Assembly (NCBI RefSeq): GCF_900129495.1
Contig: NZ_FQVX01000002.1
Span: forward strand, 434,001 to 498,000
Reading direction: 5' to 3'
DNA: 64,000 nt
Source: Geodermatophilus nigrescens
Lineage (GTDB): Bacteria > Actinomycetota > Actinomycetes > Mycobacteriales > Geodermatophilaceae
This document shows, in pieces, positions 1 to 7,697 of this stretch (position 1 is its first letter; every line of letters starts with the position of its first letter). Both the position numbers and the translations under genes were made by a program. The notes under the pieces were generated by a model that saw only the letters and a program-made list of their open reading frames with translations, made no database searches and was not told the origin of the DNA.

Positions 1-590
1 ACTACCGGCTCGCTCCCGAGCACCCCTTCCCGGCCGCCGCCGAGGACGCCGTCGCCTCCGCCCGGTGGGTGGCGCAGCACCTCGACGAGTTCGGCGGCGA
101 CGACCGCCTCGCCGTCGCCGGGGACAGCGCCGGCGGCAACCTCGCCGCCGTCGTCGCCCAGACGCTGCGCGACGACGGGACGCCGCTGCTCGGCCAGTTC
201 CTCATCTACCCGGCCGTCGACGCCGAGGGCGACTACCCCTCGCGCGTGGAGAACGCGAAGGGCTACTTCCTGGAGAAGGACACGATGGACTGGTTCTACG
301 GCCACTACCGCGGCGCGTGGGAGGACGCCCGGGACGCCCGGATGTCCCCACTGCACCACGCCGACCTCTCCGGCCTGCCGCCGGCGGTGGTGGTCACGGC
401 GGAGTACGACCCGCTGCGCGACGAGGGCGAGGCGTACGGGGAGGCGCTGCAGGCCGCCGGCGCCACCGCGCACGTGCTGCGCTACGACGGGATGATCCAC
501 GGCTTCTTCGACATGGGCGCCGTCTCCCCCGCCGCGCAGGCCGCGATCGAGGAGAGCTGCGCCCGCTTCGGCGAGCTGCTGCACCGCTGA
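1..590 (+). CDS. Alpha/beta hydrolase of the hormone-sensitive-lipase family, 5' end cut off
   Basis: Reading opens at base 3 with [12 protein letters not shown], the conserved stretch that follows the oxyanion-hole HGGG motif in the HSL (acetyl-hydrolase) family, so the N-terminal third, including HGGG, lies outside the window. The nucleophile serine is visible in GDSAGGN near base 120, the acid in YDPLRDEG near base 410 and the histidine in IHGF near base 500, giving a complete Ser-Asp-His triad. It should hydrolyse short-chain esters, probably in the cytosol; the substrate cannot be read from the sequence. The gene ends 43 bp before the convergent cupin gene, with a strong hairpin between them. 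Confidence 0.9.
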   Translation, partial: YRLAPEHPFPAAAEDAVASARWVAQHLDEFGGDDRLAVAGDSAGGNLAAVVAQTLRDDGTPLLGQFLIYPAVDAEGDYPSRVENAKGYFLEKDTMDWFYGHYRGAWEDARDARMSPLHHADLSGLPPAVVVTAEYDPLRDEGEAYGEALQAAGATAHVLRYDGMIHGFFDMGAVSPAAQAAIEESCARFGELLHR

Positions 591-594
591 CCGC

Positions 595-629
595 CGGCCG
601 GCCCGGGCCGCACCGGCCCGGGCCGGCCG
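595..629. terminator. Bidirectional hairpin terminator
   Basis: A perfect 14-bp GC-only stem (arms 595-608 and 616-629) with a 7-nt loop lies between the convergent hydrolase and cupin stop codons. No U-tract follows on either strand, as is common for actinobacterial terminators. Confidence 0.65.
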
Positions 630-633
630 CGCA

Positions 634-1146
634 TCACACCCCGTACGTGTCGTGGCGGAGCATGGACTCCGCCCGCTCCTCCGGCGTCATCCGCTCGCCG
701 CGCGCCAGCGTCTCGACGTACTCCTCGCGGGGGCCGCCCGGCGCGAACACCAGCAGCATCGAGGCGCGGTCCCCGCAGCGGAACCCGTGCCCGCCGCCCT
801 CGGGTACGTACACGAAGTCACCCGGCCCGGCGGCGACCCAGGAGCGGCCGTCGACGACCTCCACCGAGCCGGAGAGCACGGAGAACTGCTCGGAGATCGA
901 CCGGTGGACGTGCGGCCCGGGCCCGGACGTCTCCTCGCCGGAGGTCCACCGGTAGAGCCCGAGCCGGCCGGCCGTCTGCTCGCCGGTGGCCAGGAACTCG
1001 CAGGTCACGCCGGCGGCGGAGACGGTGTCCGGCGGGCGGTCCGCCGGCCGCAGCCAGGCGCTGGCCTCGCCGGTGGTGCCGCGGTACAGGTCGGGCGGGT
1101 GGTGCCGGTGCAGGGACAGGGGTCCCTCCTCCCGTCGCCGGCCCAT
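634..1146 (-). CDS. Cupin-domain protein
   Basis: A 170-residue single-domain cupin. Motif 1 carries H79, H81 and E86 (PHVHRSISEQ) and motif 2 carries P115 and H120 (VPEGGGH), so the usual 3-His/1-Glu metal site appears intact. Function is unknown; small cupins of this type include dioxygenases, isomerases and sugar-binding sensors. It lies 26 bp downstream of the epimerase gene on the same strand and is probably co-transcribed. The ATG at 1146 has no clear ribosome-binding site, while a strong GGGAGGAGG sits inside the predicted N-terminus just before a CTG at about 1120, so the true start may be up to 9 codons later. Confidence 0.85.
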   Translation of the reverse strand: MGRRREEGPLSLHRHHPPDLYRGTTGEASAWLRPADRPPDTVSAAGVTCEFLATGEQTAGRLGLYRWTSGEETSGPGPHVHRSISEQFSVLSGSVEVVDGRSWVAAGPGDFVYVPEGGGHGFRCGDRASMLLVFAPGGPREEYVETLARGERMTPEERAESMLRHDTYGV

Positions 1147-1172
1147 CCTGGCAGCGGCCGCGGCGGCCGGGT

Positions 1173-2183
1173 TCAGTCCGCGGCGAGCAGGGCGCGCTCG
1201 CGGGCGGCGTCCAGGTCGACGTCGAGGTCCGGCCAGGTGCCGCGGTCCCGTCGCACCCAGTGCAGGGTGTCGCGGGCGGTGTCCTCCACCGGCCGGAAGG
1301 TCAGGCCGGCGGCCAGGGCGGCCGAGGAGTCGACGGCCTCCTGCGGGATCTGGTCCTCCGGGAACCAGAGCGGCCGCCGCTCCTCCTCGACGCCGGCCAG
1401 GCCGCGGCGCAGCGCCTCCTCCCCGACCGGCACGAACTCCACGTCGCCGGGGCCGCCGCCCGCCGCGGCGAGGCAGGCGTCGAGCACGCTCGCCAGGGTC
1501 TGCCGCCGCCCGGGGCCCACGGTGTCGAACACCCCGCCGCGGCCGGCGCGCAGCATCGCGACCACCCAGCCGGCGACGTCGCGGGCGTCGGAGAACTGCA
1601 CGGGGCGGGTCGGGTCGCCCGGCACGCAGACCCGGCGGTCGCGCCGGCCCGCCAGTGCCTCCGCGATCCGGACCGGCCACCAGGTGAACCGGTCGGAGGG
1701 GTCGCGCGGCCCGACCATGATCCCCACCCGCGGCACGAGCACCGGCCCGTCGAAGTGCTCGGCGAGCGCCCGCTCGGCCGCGAGCTTGGCCAGCGACCGC
1801 TGCTGCAGCGGGTCGTCGTCGGGCTGCTGCCCGGCGGCGCGCACGGGCGCGGTCTCGTCGGGCACGGCCGGCCCGTCCGGTGCGTAGACGCTCATCCCGG
1901 ACACGTAGCCGTAGGCACCCACCGACCCGGACAGCAGCCGCGCCGTCGCGGCCACCGCGGGCGCCCCCGGCTCGTCGTCGGTGAACGTGTCGAGGACGGC
2001 GTCCCACCGCCGGCCGGCGAGCACCCCGAGGTCGCCGCGGCGGTCGCCGGTCAGCACCTCGACGCCGTCGGCCGGCGGGCGGCCCGACCGCGAGAACACC
2101 GTCACGGAGTCGCCCGCCGCCACGGCGGCGTCGACCACCGCCGCGCCGAGGAACCCGCCCCCGCCGAGCACCAGGAACCGCAC
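1173..2183 (-). CDS. NAD-dependent epimerase/dehydratase-family protein (extended SDR)
   Basis: A 336-residue Rossmann protein that starts VRFLVLGGGGFLGAAVV, the atypical glycine-rich NAD(P)-binding loop of extended and atypical SDRs. The family reduces, epimerises or dehydrates nucleotide sugars and related compounds; the substrate is not evident and no classical YxxxK is obvious, so it may be a divergent reductase. The GTG start at 2183 was chosen because GGGAGGTGGG lies just upstream and the glycine loop begins within the first ten residues; an in-frame extension upstream is Arg-rich and looks non-coding. It is divergent from the MFS gene at 2287 and followed by the cupin gene. Confidence 0.85.
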   Translation of the reverse strand: MRFLVLGGGGFLGAAVVDAAVAAGDSVTVFSRSGRPPADGVEVLTGDRRGDLGVLAGRRWDAVLDTFTDDEPGAPAVAATARLLSGSVGAYGYVSGMSVYAPDGPAVPDETAPVRAAGQQPDDDPLQQRSLAKLAAERALAEHFDGPVLVPRVGIMVGPRDPSDRFTWWPVRIAEALAGRRDRRVCVPGDPTRPVQFSDARDVAGWVVAMLRAGRGGVFDTVGPGRRQTLASVLDACLAAAGGGPGDVEFVPVGEEALRRGLAGVEEERRPLWFPEDQIPQEAVDSSAALAAGLTFRPVEDTARDTLHWVRRDRGTWPDLDVDLDAARERALLAAD

Positions 2184-2273
2184 GGACCCACCTCCCGACC
2201 GGGCCGGACGGCCCACGCCCCGGCGACTACCCCGTCGCGGGGCGGCACACCTCCCGGGTGACCTGCGGAGCGG

Positions 2274-2279
2274 TAGCGT
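2274..2279 (+). promoter_or_regulatory. -10 box of a leaderless promoter for the MFS gene
   Basis: TAGCGT lies 7 nt before the GTG at 2287 and no Shine-Dalgarno sequence is present, the layout of a leaderless actinobacterial transcript. Confidence 0.5.
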
Positions 2280-2286
2280 CCGCCGG

Positions 2287-3489
2287 GTGCCGGACCCCGC
2301 GACGCAGCGGGCCGGGTCGCGGCGGGAGACCCGCCGCCGACTCGACGCCCTGACCTTCGGCCTGTTCACCGTCGCCCTCGGCACGAACATCCCGACCCCG
2401 CTGCTGCTGGTCTACCGGCGCACGCTGGGCCTGTCCGACGCCGACCTGACCGCCGTCTTCGGCTGCTACGCGATCGGCCTGATCGCCGCGCTGACCGTGT
2501 CCGGCGCGGCGTCGGACCGCTTCGGGCGCCGCGCGCTGGTGCTGCCGTTCGCCGTCGTCGCCGGGCTGGTGTCGCTCCTGTTCCTGCCCGCCGCCGGGTC
2601 CCTGCCGCTGCTCTACCTGGCCCGGCTGCTGCAGGGCGTGGTCTCCGGCGTCGTCTTCTCGGTGGCCAACGCCTGGCTGCAGGAGCTCGCCGGGCCGGAG
2701 GGGCAGCAGTCGGCGGCCACCCGCGGGGCGGTGTCGACGTCGCTGGGCTTCGCGATCGCCCCCGCGATGAGCGGCGTGCTCGCCCAGTACGGCCCCGCCC
2801 CGACGACGCTGCCCTACCTGGTGCACGTGGCCGTGGTCGCCGTCGGCCTGGCCGCGCTGCTCACCGTGCCGGAGACGGTGACCGAGCGGCGCCCCGGCCG
2901 GCTGATGACCCTCGGGCTGCCGCCGGAGGCGCGCCGGCCCTTCCGGGCGCTGCTCGCGCCGACCGCCGTCGGGGTGTTCGCCTTCCCCGCCGTCGCGGCG
3001 ACCCTGCTGCCGCTGCTGGTGGTGCCCGGCGGCGTCGGCCCGGCCTACGCCGGCCTGATCGGCGGGCTGGCGCTGGGCGCCAGCGCGGTGGCCGCCCGGG
3101 TGGGGCGCGGCATCGCCCGCGGCGGGCCGCTGGGCATGGCGATGGGCTCGGCCGGGCTCGCGGTGAGCGTGCTGGCGATCGTCACCCGCTCCGAGCCGCT
3201 GCTGCTGCCGGCGTCGGTGCTGCTCGGCGCCGGGGCGGGCCTGTGCCTGACCGCCGGGCTGACGCTGACCGCCCGGCTCGCCCCGCCGCAGACCCGCGGG
3301 GCGATGAACAGCGCGTTCTACGCCTTCGCCTACGCCGGGTTCGGCACCCCGCTGCTGCTGGCGTGGATCGGCGCGGGGGTCGGCGACGTCGCGGCGGTGT
3401 CGGCGTTCGCCGTCGTGCCCGCGGCGATCGCCGCCTGGCTGTGGCGGGAGCTGCGGCGGCAGGACCGGGCGGTCAGCGGGGAGCGGTGA
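2287..3489 (+). CDS. MFS transporter
   Basis: A 400-residue protein with about 12 hydrophobic segments. The loop after helix 2 reads DRFGRR, the MFS signature, so it belongs to the major facilitator superfamily and sits in the cytoplasmic membrane. The substrate is unknown; drug/H+ antiporter-type exporters are the closest general type. The GTG at 2287 sits 7 nt after a TAGCGT box and the first residues (VPDPATQRAG) form a short polar tail before helix 1. It runs convergently into the methionine aminopeptidase gene and overlaps it by 17 bp at the 3' ends. Confidence 0.9.
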   Translation: MPDPATQRAGSRRETRRRLDALTFGLFTVALGTNIPTPLLLVYRRTLGLSDADLTAVFGCYAIGLIAALTVSGAASDRFGRRALVLPFAVVAGLVSLLFLPAAGSLPLLYLARLLQGVVSGVVFSVANAWLQELAGPEGQQSAATRGAVSTSLGFAIAPAMSGVLAQYGPAPTTLPYLVHVAVVAVGLAALLTVPETVTERRPGRLMTLGLPPEARRPFRALLAPTAVGVFAFPAVAATLLPLLVVPGGVGPAYAGLIGGLALGASAVAARVGRGIARGGPLGMAMGSAGLAVSVLAIVTRSEPLLLPASVLLGAGAGLCLTAGLTLTARLAPPQTRGAMNSAFYAFAYAGFGTPLLLAWIGAGVGDVAAVSAFAVVPAAIAAWLWRELRRQDRAVSGER

Positions 3490-4243
3490 GGATGCGCGGG
3501 CCGTCCGCGGTGACCGCCACCGTGTGCTCCACGTGCGCGGCGCGGCTGCCGTCGGCGCTGCGCAGCGTCCAGCCGTCGGCGTCGACCCGGTAGTCGTCGC
3601 TGCCGCCGCCGAGGAACCACGGCTCGATGGCGATGACGAGGCCGGCCGCGAGCCGCACCCCGCGCCCGGCGCGCCCCTCGTTGGGCACGTGCGGCGCCTC
3701 GTGCATGGTGCGCCCGACGCCGTGTCCGCCCTGGTCGGTGTTGATGCCGACGCCGCCGGCCCGCCCGACGGCGCCGATCGCGGCCGAGACGTCGCCGACC
3801 CGGTTGCCGACCACCGCCGCGGCGATCCCGGCGGCCAGCGCCCGCTCCGCGGTGGCGACCAGCGCGAGGTCCTCCGGCCGGGGCGTGCCCACGGGGAAGG
3901 TGGTGGCCGCGTCACCCACCCAGCCGTCGAGGGTGGCGCCGGCGTCCACGCTGAGCAGGTCGCCGTCCTCCAGCGGCAGCGTCGTCGGGATGCCGTGCAG
4001 CGCGACGTCGTTGACCGACAGGCACACCACCCCGGGGAACGGCGGGGTCGTCGGCAGCGGCGCGTAGCCGAGGAACGGCGAGGTGGCGCCGGCGTCGGCG
4101 AGCACGTCGCGGGCCACCTGGTCGAGCTGGGTGAGGCGGACGCCGGGGACGGCGGCGGCCCGGACGGCGGCGAGCATGTCGGCCACCACCGCGCCCGCGG
4201 CACGCATCGCCTCCAGCTCGCCGGGGGTGCGCAGCTCGATCAC
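3473..4243 (-). CDS. map: Type I methionine aminopeptidase
   Basis: A 256-residue MetAP removing the initiator methionine from nascent proteins in the cytosol. The pita-bread metal ligands are all present: D100, D111, H174, E207 and E239, with the substrate histidine H83. It lacks the N-terminal zinc-finger extension of MetAP1a. The GTG start (4243) is preceded by GGAGGAGA at 7 nt. It is divergent from an XRE regulator, which makes it likely a secondary, regulated MetAP rather than the housekeeping copy, often found in the ribosomal-protein/adk region; that distinction is inference. The stop overlaps the convergent MFS gene. Confidence 0.93.
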   Translation of the reverse strand: MIELRTPGELEAMRAAGAVVADMLAAVRAAAVPGVRLTQLDQVARDVLADAGATSPFLGYAPLPTTPPFPGVVCLSVNDVALHGIPTTLPLEDGDLLSVDAGATLDGWVGDAATTFPVGTPRPEDLALVATAERALAAGIAAAVVGNRVGDVSAAIGAVGRAGGVGINTDQGGHGVGRTMHEAPHVPNEGRAGRGVRLAAGLVIAIEPWFLGGGSDDYRVDADGWTLRSADGSRAAHVEHTVAVTADGPRILTAPR

Positions 4244-4275
4244 GGTTCTCTCCTCCGTCGGGGGCCCGGCGACTG

Positions 4276-4303
4276 CCGGTATGACTATCCCGGTATTAGT
4301 ATC
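4276..4303. promoter_or_regulatory. Tandem 14-bp operator-like repeat in the map/XRE intergenic region
   Basis: CCGGTATGACTATC (4276-4289) is followed immediately by CCGGTATTAGTATC (4290-4303), 12 of 14 identical. The AT content is unusual for the surroundings. The second unit ends 5 bp before the XRE start codon, so an occupied site would block the XRE promoter and could affect the divergent map promoter. Confidence 0.6.
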
Positions 4304-4308
4304 ACGGC

Positions 4309-4587
4309 ATGGTCCGCCCCCCGCTGAGCCCCCAGGAGCGCGAGCGCGGCCGCCGGCTCGGCGCCCTGCTGCGCGCCGCCCGTGGCAGCCGCCCGCCGGC
4401 CGAGGTCGCCGCGGCGTCCGGGGTGAGCCTGGAGGCGCTGCGCAAGATCGAGTCCGGGCGGGTGCCCACCCCGGCGTTCTTCACCGTGGCCGCGCTCGCC
4501 GGCGCGGTCGGCCTGCCCCTCGACGAGCTCGCCGCCGCGCTGACCGGGGAGCTGGTCCCGGACCGCGGGAGCGCCCTGTCCGCCTGA
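4309..4587 (+). CDS. XRE-family helix-turn-helix regulator
   Basis: A 92-residue protein made almost entirely of a five-helix XRE (Cro/CI-like) domain at residues 10-80; the recognition region reads EVAAASGVSLEALRKIESG. It should bind DNA as a dimer. The ATG at 4309 directly follows a TA-rich tandem repeat that is the likely operator, which suggests autoregulation together with control of the divergent map gene. There is no effector domain, so it may respond to a protein partner or act as a simple repressor. The YciI-like operon begins 19 bp after its stop. Confidence 0.85.
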   Translation: MVRPPLSPQERERGRRLGALLRAARGSRPPAEVAAASGVSLEALRKIESGRVPTPAFFTVAALAGAVGLPLDELAAALTGELVPDRGSALSA

Positions 4588-4606
4588 GGCGTGTGAGAGT
4601 GGCGGC

Positions 4607-4888
4607 ATGCACCTGCTGCTCGAGTACACCCTCGCCGACGACTACCTGGAACGCCGGGCAGCGCTGCGCGAGGAGCACCTCGCGCTGGCCCGGGCGGCCC
4701 ACGAGCGCGGCGAGCTCCTGCTGGCCGGCGCGCTGCCCGACCCCTACGACCGCGCGCTGCTGGTGTGGGACGCCGACCGGGAGACCGTCGAGTGTTTCGC
4801 CGCGAGCGACCCCTACGTGCTGCGGGGCCTGGTGACGTCGTGGTCGGTGCGGCCGTGGAACGTGGTCGTCGGCGGGGCCGGGGCGTGA
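4607..4888 (+). CDS. YciI-like protein
   Basis: A 93-residue protein with the ferredoxin-like alpha/beta fold of the YciI family: LLLEYT strand, central acidic helix REEHLALARAAHERGELLLAGALPD interrupted by loops, and an SDPYVLRGLV segment typical of YciI. The biochemical role of the family is poorly known; related domains occur in dioxygenases and next to ECF sigma factors. The start ATG follows a GAGAGT box by 6 nt and may be leaderless. It is the first gene of a four-gene operon, its stop overlapping the next start by 4 nt (GTGA). Confidence 0.85.
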   Translation: MHLLLEYTLADDYLERRAALREEHLALARAAHERGELLLAGALPDPYDRALLVWDADRETVECFAASDPYVLRGLVTSWSVRPWNVVVGGAGA

Positions 4889-5352
4889 GCGGCTTCCCGA
4901 CCGTCGCGGAGCTCGCGGCGGAGGAGGACGAGCTGCAGCTGGACCGGTTCACCAACGACGACGCCTGGGAGCTCGGGTCGGCGCTGGTGGCCGCGGCCCG
5001 CCGCGCCGACGCGTCGGTCGCCGTCGAGGTCGCCCGCAACGGGCACCGGTTGTTCTCCGCCGCGCTGACCGGCGCGACGCCGGACAACGCCGACTGGATC
5101 GAGCGCAAGGCCCGGGTGGTGCACCGCTTCGGGCACGCCTCGCTGTACGTCCGGCAGACGTGGATCGAGCGCGGCACCACGTTCGAGGAGTCCTCGGGCC
5201 TGGACCCGCGCCTCTACGCCGCGCACGGCGGGGCCGTCCCGCTCGTCGTCCGCGGGGTCGGCCCGGTCGGCGTCGTCGTCGTGTCGGGGCTGCCGCAGCT
5301 GGAGGACCACCGCATGGTGGTCGCCGCGCTGCGCGCCCACCTCGGCCGGTGA
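4885..5352 (+). CDS. HbpS/UPF0303-like heme-degrading-domain protein
   Basis: A 155-residue protein resembling the UPF0303/GlcG-HbpS fold: alternating helices, then PLVVRGVGPVGVVVVSGLPQ, the strand-turn-strand that ends this family. HbpS members bind heme or flavin-like ligands, and some act as redox-sensing partners; binding here is inferred. The start is the GTG at 4885 inside a GTGA overlap with the YciI stop, showing translational coupling, and the stop overlaps the next gene in the same way. No signal peptide is visible, so the protein is probably cytosolic. Confidence 0.8.
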   Translation: MSGFPTVAELAAEEDELQLDRFTNDDAWELGSALVAAARRADASVAVEVARNGHRLFSAALTGATPDNADWIERKARVVHRFGHASLYVRQTWIERGTTFEESSGLDPRLYAAHGGAVPLVVRGVGPVGVVVVSGLPQLEDHRMVVAALRAHLGR

Positions 5353-6386
5353 CCGCGCCGGGCGACCCCTCGGGGCGGCTGGTCGGGGCCCTGCACGCGG
5401 TCAAGCTGCGCGGCAACCGGGCGCTGTCGGCGTGGGCCCGCGACCGGGGCTGGACGACGACGGCGCTCGGCTACCCCGGCTACGCGGCCGGCGGCCGGGC
5501 GCGGGTGCGCGGGCGGCTGCTGCTCGCCCCGGCCCGCACCGCGCCCGCGGCCCGGCGCGACCTGCCCGGCTGGCGGCGCCTGTTCACCCTCGAGCAGCCC
5601 TTCGGCGAGATCGACGTCGAGCTCGCCGGCAGCCGGGTGCGCGCCCGCGCCGACGAGGCGGGCCTGCTCGACGTCCCGCTGCCGGCCGTGCTGCCGCCCG
5701 GCCGCGCCGACGCGCTGCTGCACGTCGGCGGGCGCCCGCCGGTGGCCGCACCGGTGTACGTCGCCGCCCCCGACGCCGGCCGTGGGATCGTGTGCGACAT
5801 CGACGACACCGTCTGGATCACCGGCATCCGGCACCCCCTCCGCGCGGCCTGGCGCACCTTCGCCGGCAACAGCGCGACCCGACGGCCCGTCGCCGGGATG
5901 GCCGCACTGCTCACCCGGGTCGCCCGGGAGCACCCGCACTCCCCCGTCGTCTACCTGAGCAACGGCCCGTGGAACCTGGCCGGCGCGATCACCGCGTTCC
6001 TGGAGCGCAACGGCTTCCCCGCCGGGGCGCTGCTGCTCACCGACTGGGGCATCGGCCCGCGCGCGTGGTTCCGCAGCGGCCGGGCGCACAAGCGCGGCTC
6101 CCTGGAGCGGGTGGCCGCCGACCTGCCGGGCGTGCGCTGGTTCCTCGTCGGCGACGACGGCGAGCACGACCCGGAGATCTACCGCGACTTCGCCACCGCC
6201 CATCCCGGCCGCGTCGTGGCGATCGCGCTGCGCACCACCGCCCCCGCCGGCACGCCGTCGCCGGAGACCGGCGAGCGGGCCGGCGAGCGGGTCGGCGACG
6301 TCCCCGTCGTGCGGGCCGGCGACGGCCGCGCCCTGGCCGGCCTGCTCGAGCGGGCCGGCGTCCTCTCCCCGATCGGAGTCCGGTGA
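5349..6386 (+). CDS. App1-type phosphatidate phosphatase-domain protein (DUF2183)
   Basis: A 345-residue protein. The C-terminal half carries the App1 catalytic domain of the HAD superfamily: CDIDDTVWITG gives the DxDxT nucleophile motif (D150, D152), followed by YLSNGPWNL and a DDGEHDPEIY acidic motif. The N-terminal half (about 140 residues) is the beta-rich domain usual in bacterial App1-like proteins. The yeast relative dephosphorylates phosphatidate; the bacterial substrate is not established. The start GTG at 5349 overlaps the preceding stop (GTGA), and its own stop overlaps the oxidase start likewise. It is the third gene of the four-gene operon. Confidence 0.87.
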   Translation: MTAPGDPSGRLVGALHAVKLRGNRALSAWARDRGWTTTALGYPGYAAGGRARVRGRLLLAPARTAPAARRDLPGWRRLFTLEQPFGEIDVELAGSRVRARADEAGLLDVPLPAVLPPGRADALLHVGGRPPVAAPVYVAAPDAGRGIVCDIDDTVWITGIRHPLRAAWRTFAGNSATRRPVAGMAALLTRVAREHPHSPVVYLSNGPWNLAGAITAFLERNGFPAGALLLTDWGIGPRAWFRSGRAHKRGSLERVAADLPGVRWFLVGDDGEHDPEIYRDFATAHPGRVVAIALRTTAPAGTPSPETGERAGERVGDVPVVRAGDGRALAGLLERAGVLSPIGVR

Positions 6387-7654
6387 CCGCCCTCGACACC
6401 CCGCTGCGCAACTGGGCGGGCAACCTCACCTACCGCGCCGCCCGGGTGCACCGGCCGCGCACCCTCGCCGAGCTGCAGGAGGCCGTCGCCGGTGCCCCGC
6501 GGGTGAAGGCGCTGGGCTCGCGGCACTGCTTCAACGACATCGCCGACACCGACGCCGACCTCGTGGTGCTCGACGACCTCGACGTCCGCGTCGAGCTCGC
6601 GCGGGCCGAGCCCGACGGCTCCGGCGTCCTGTGGGTGCCCGGCGGCATGCCCTACAGCCGGCTGGTGCCCGAGCTCGCCCGGCACGGGCGGGCGCTGCAC
6701 AACCTGGCATCGCTGCCGCACATCACGATCGCCGGGGCCACCGCCACCGGCACCCACGGCTCGGGCAGCCGCAACGGGTCCCTGGCCACCTCGGTCGCCG
6801 GCCTGGAGCTGGTGCGCTCCGACGGCGAGGTCGTCGTCCTCGGCGAGGACTCCCCCGACCTGCCGGGCGCGGTGGTGCACCTCGGCGCGCTCGGCGTGGT
6901 CACCCGGGTGGCGCTGCGCTTCCAGCCGACCTTCTCCGTGCGCACCAACGTCTACCTCGACCTCACCTGGGACCGGCTGTTCGCCGACCTCCCCGGGGTC
7001 ACCGGCGCCGCCTACAGCGTCAGCGTGTTCACCGACTGGCACCGGGTCACCTCGGTGTGGGTCAAGTCGCGCACCGACGAGCTCGACGCCGCCGCTCCCG
7101 AGGACTTCTTCGGCGCGCGGGCGGCCACCGAGCCGACGCACATGCTGCGCGACACCCCGATCGAGAACCTCACCGACCAGCTCGACCTGCCCGGTGAGTG
7201 GCACGAGCGGCTGCCGCACTTCCGCGCCGAGTTCACCCCGAGCCACGGCGACGAGCTGCAGAGCGAGTACTTCGTGCCGGCCGAGCACGGGCGGGCCGCC
7301 TGCGAGGCGATGCGGGCCCTCGCCGACCGGGTCGCGCCGCTGCTGCAGGTCAGCGAGATCCGCACGATCGCCGGCGACGACCTCTGGCTGAGCCCGGCCA
7401 CTGGCGGCGACGTCCTGGCGCTGCACTTCACCTGGCTGCCCGACGAGCCGGCCGTCACCGCGCTGCTGCCGGAGATCGAGGCGGCGCTGCGCCCGTTCGG
7501 CGCCCGCCCGCACTGGGGGAAGCTGTTCACCACCGGCGCCGCCGAGCTGGCCGACCGCTACCCGCGGATGGGCGACTTCCGCGACCTGGTCGGCCGCCTC
7601 GACCCGCGCGGCGCGTTCCGCAACGCCTACCTGGAGCGCACGGTCCTCGGCTGA
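6383..7654 (+). CDS. FAD-linked alditol (xylitol/sorbitol) oxidase-like protein
   Basis: A 423-residue vanillyl-alcohol-oxidase-family flavoprotein closest in layout to Streptomyces AldO. GSRHCFND contains H48, the position of the covalent 8-alpha-histidyl FAD link; ATATGTHGSG binds the FAD pyrophosphate; a substrate-binding domain of about 200 residues follows and the C-terminus ends DPRGAFRNAYL, where family members carry the last FAD contacts. AldO oxidises terminal hydroxyls of alditols, using O2 and releasing H2O2. The D-arabinono-1,4-lactone oxidase family is the alternative. It is the last gene of the operon starting at 4607, coupled by a GTGA overlap. Confidence 0.87.
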   Translation: MTALDTPLRNWAGNLTYRAARVHRPRTLAELQEAVAGAPRVKALGSRHCFNDIADTDADLVVLDDLDVRVELARAEPDGSGVLWVPGGMPYSRLVPELARHGRALHNLASLPHITIAGATATGTHGSGSRNGSLATSVAGLELVRSDGEVVVLGEDSPDLPGAVVHLGALGVVTRVALRFQPTFSVRTNVYLDLTWDRLFADLPGVTGAAYSVSVFTDWHRVTSVWVKSRTDELDAAAPEDFFGARAATEPTHMLRDTPIENLTDQLDLPGEWHERLPHFRAEFTPSHGDELQSEYFVPAEHGRAACEAMRALADRVAPLLQVSEIRTIAGDDLWLSPATGGDVLALHFTWLPDEPAVTALLPEIEAALRPFGARPHWGKLFTTGAAELADRYPRMGDFRDLVGRLDPRGAFRNAYLERTVLG

Positions 7655-7667
7655 GCGCGGGCCCACC

Positions 7668-7697
7668 CGGCTGAGCCCGCTCGGCCGGGCTCAGTCG
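7668..7697. terminator. Bidirectional hairpin terminator
   Basis: A 9-bp perfect stem CTGAGCCCG/CGGGCTCAG (7671-7679 and 7686-7694), extendable by a G-U and two more pairs, lies between the convergent oxidase and sigma-factor genes and overlaps the sigma-factor stop codon. Confidence 0.5.

Noticed and set aside
2227-4203. A 658-codon - strand frame across the MFS and map genes
   Set aside because: Shadow of the MFS gene and out of frame with the MetAP that has all five metal ligands.
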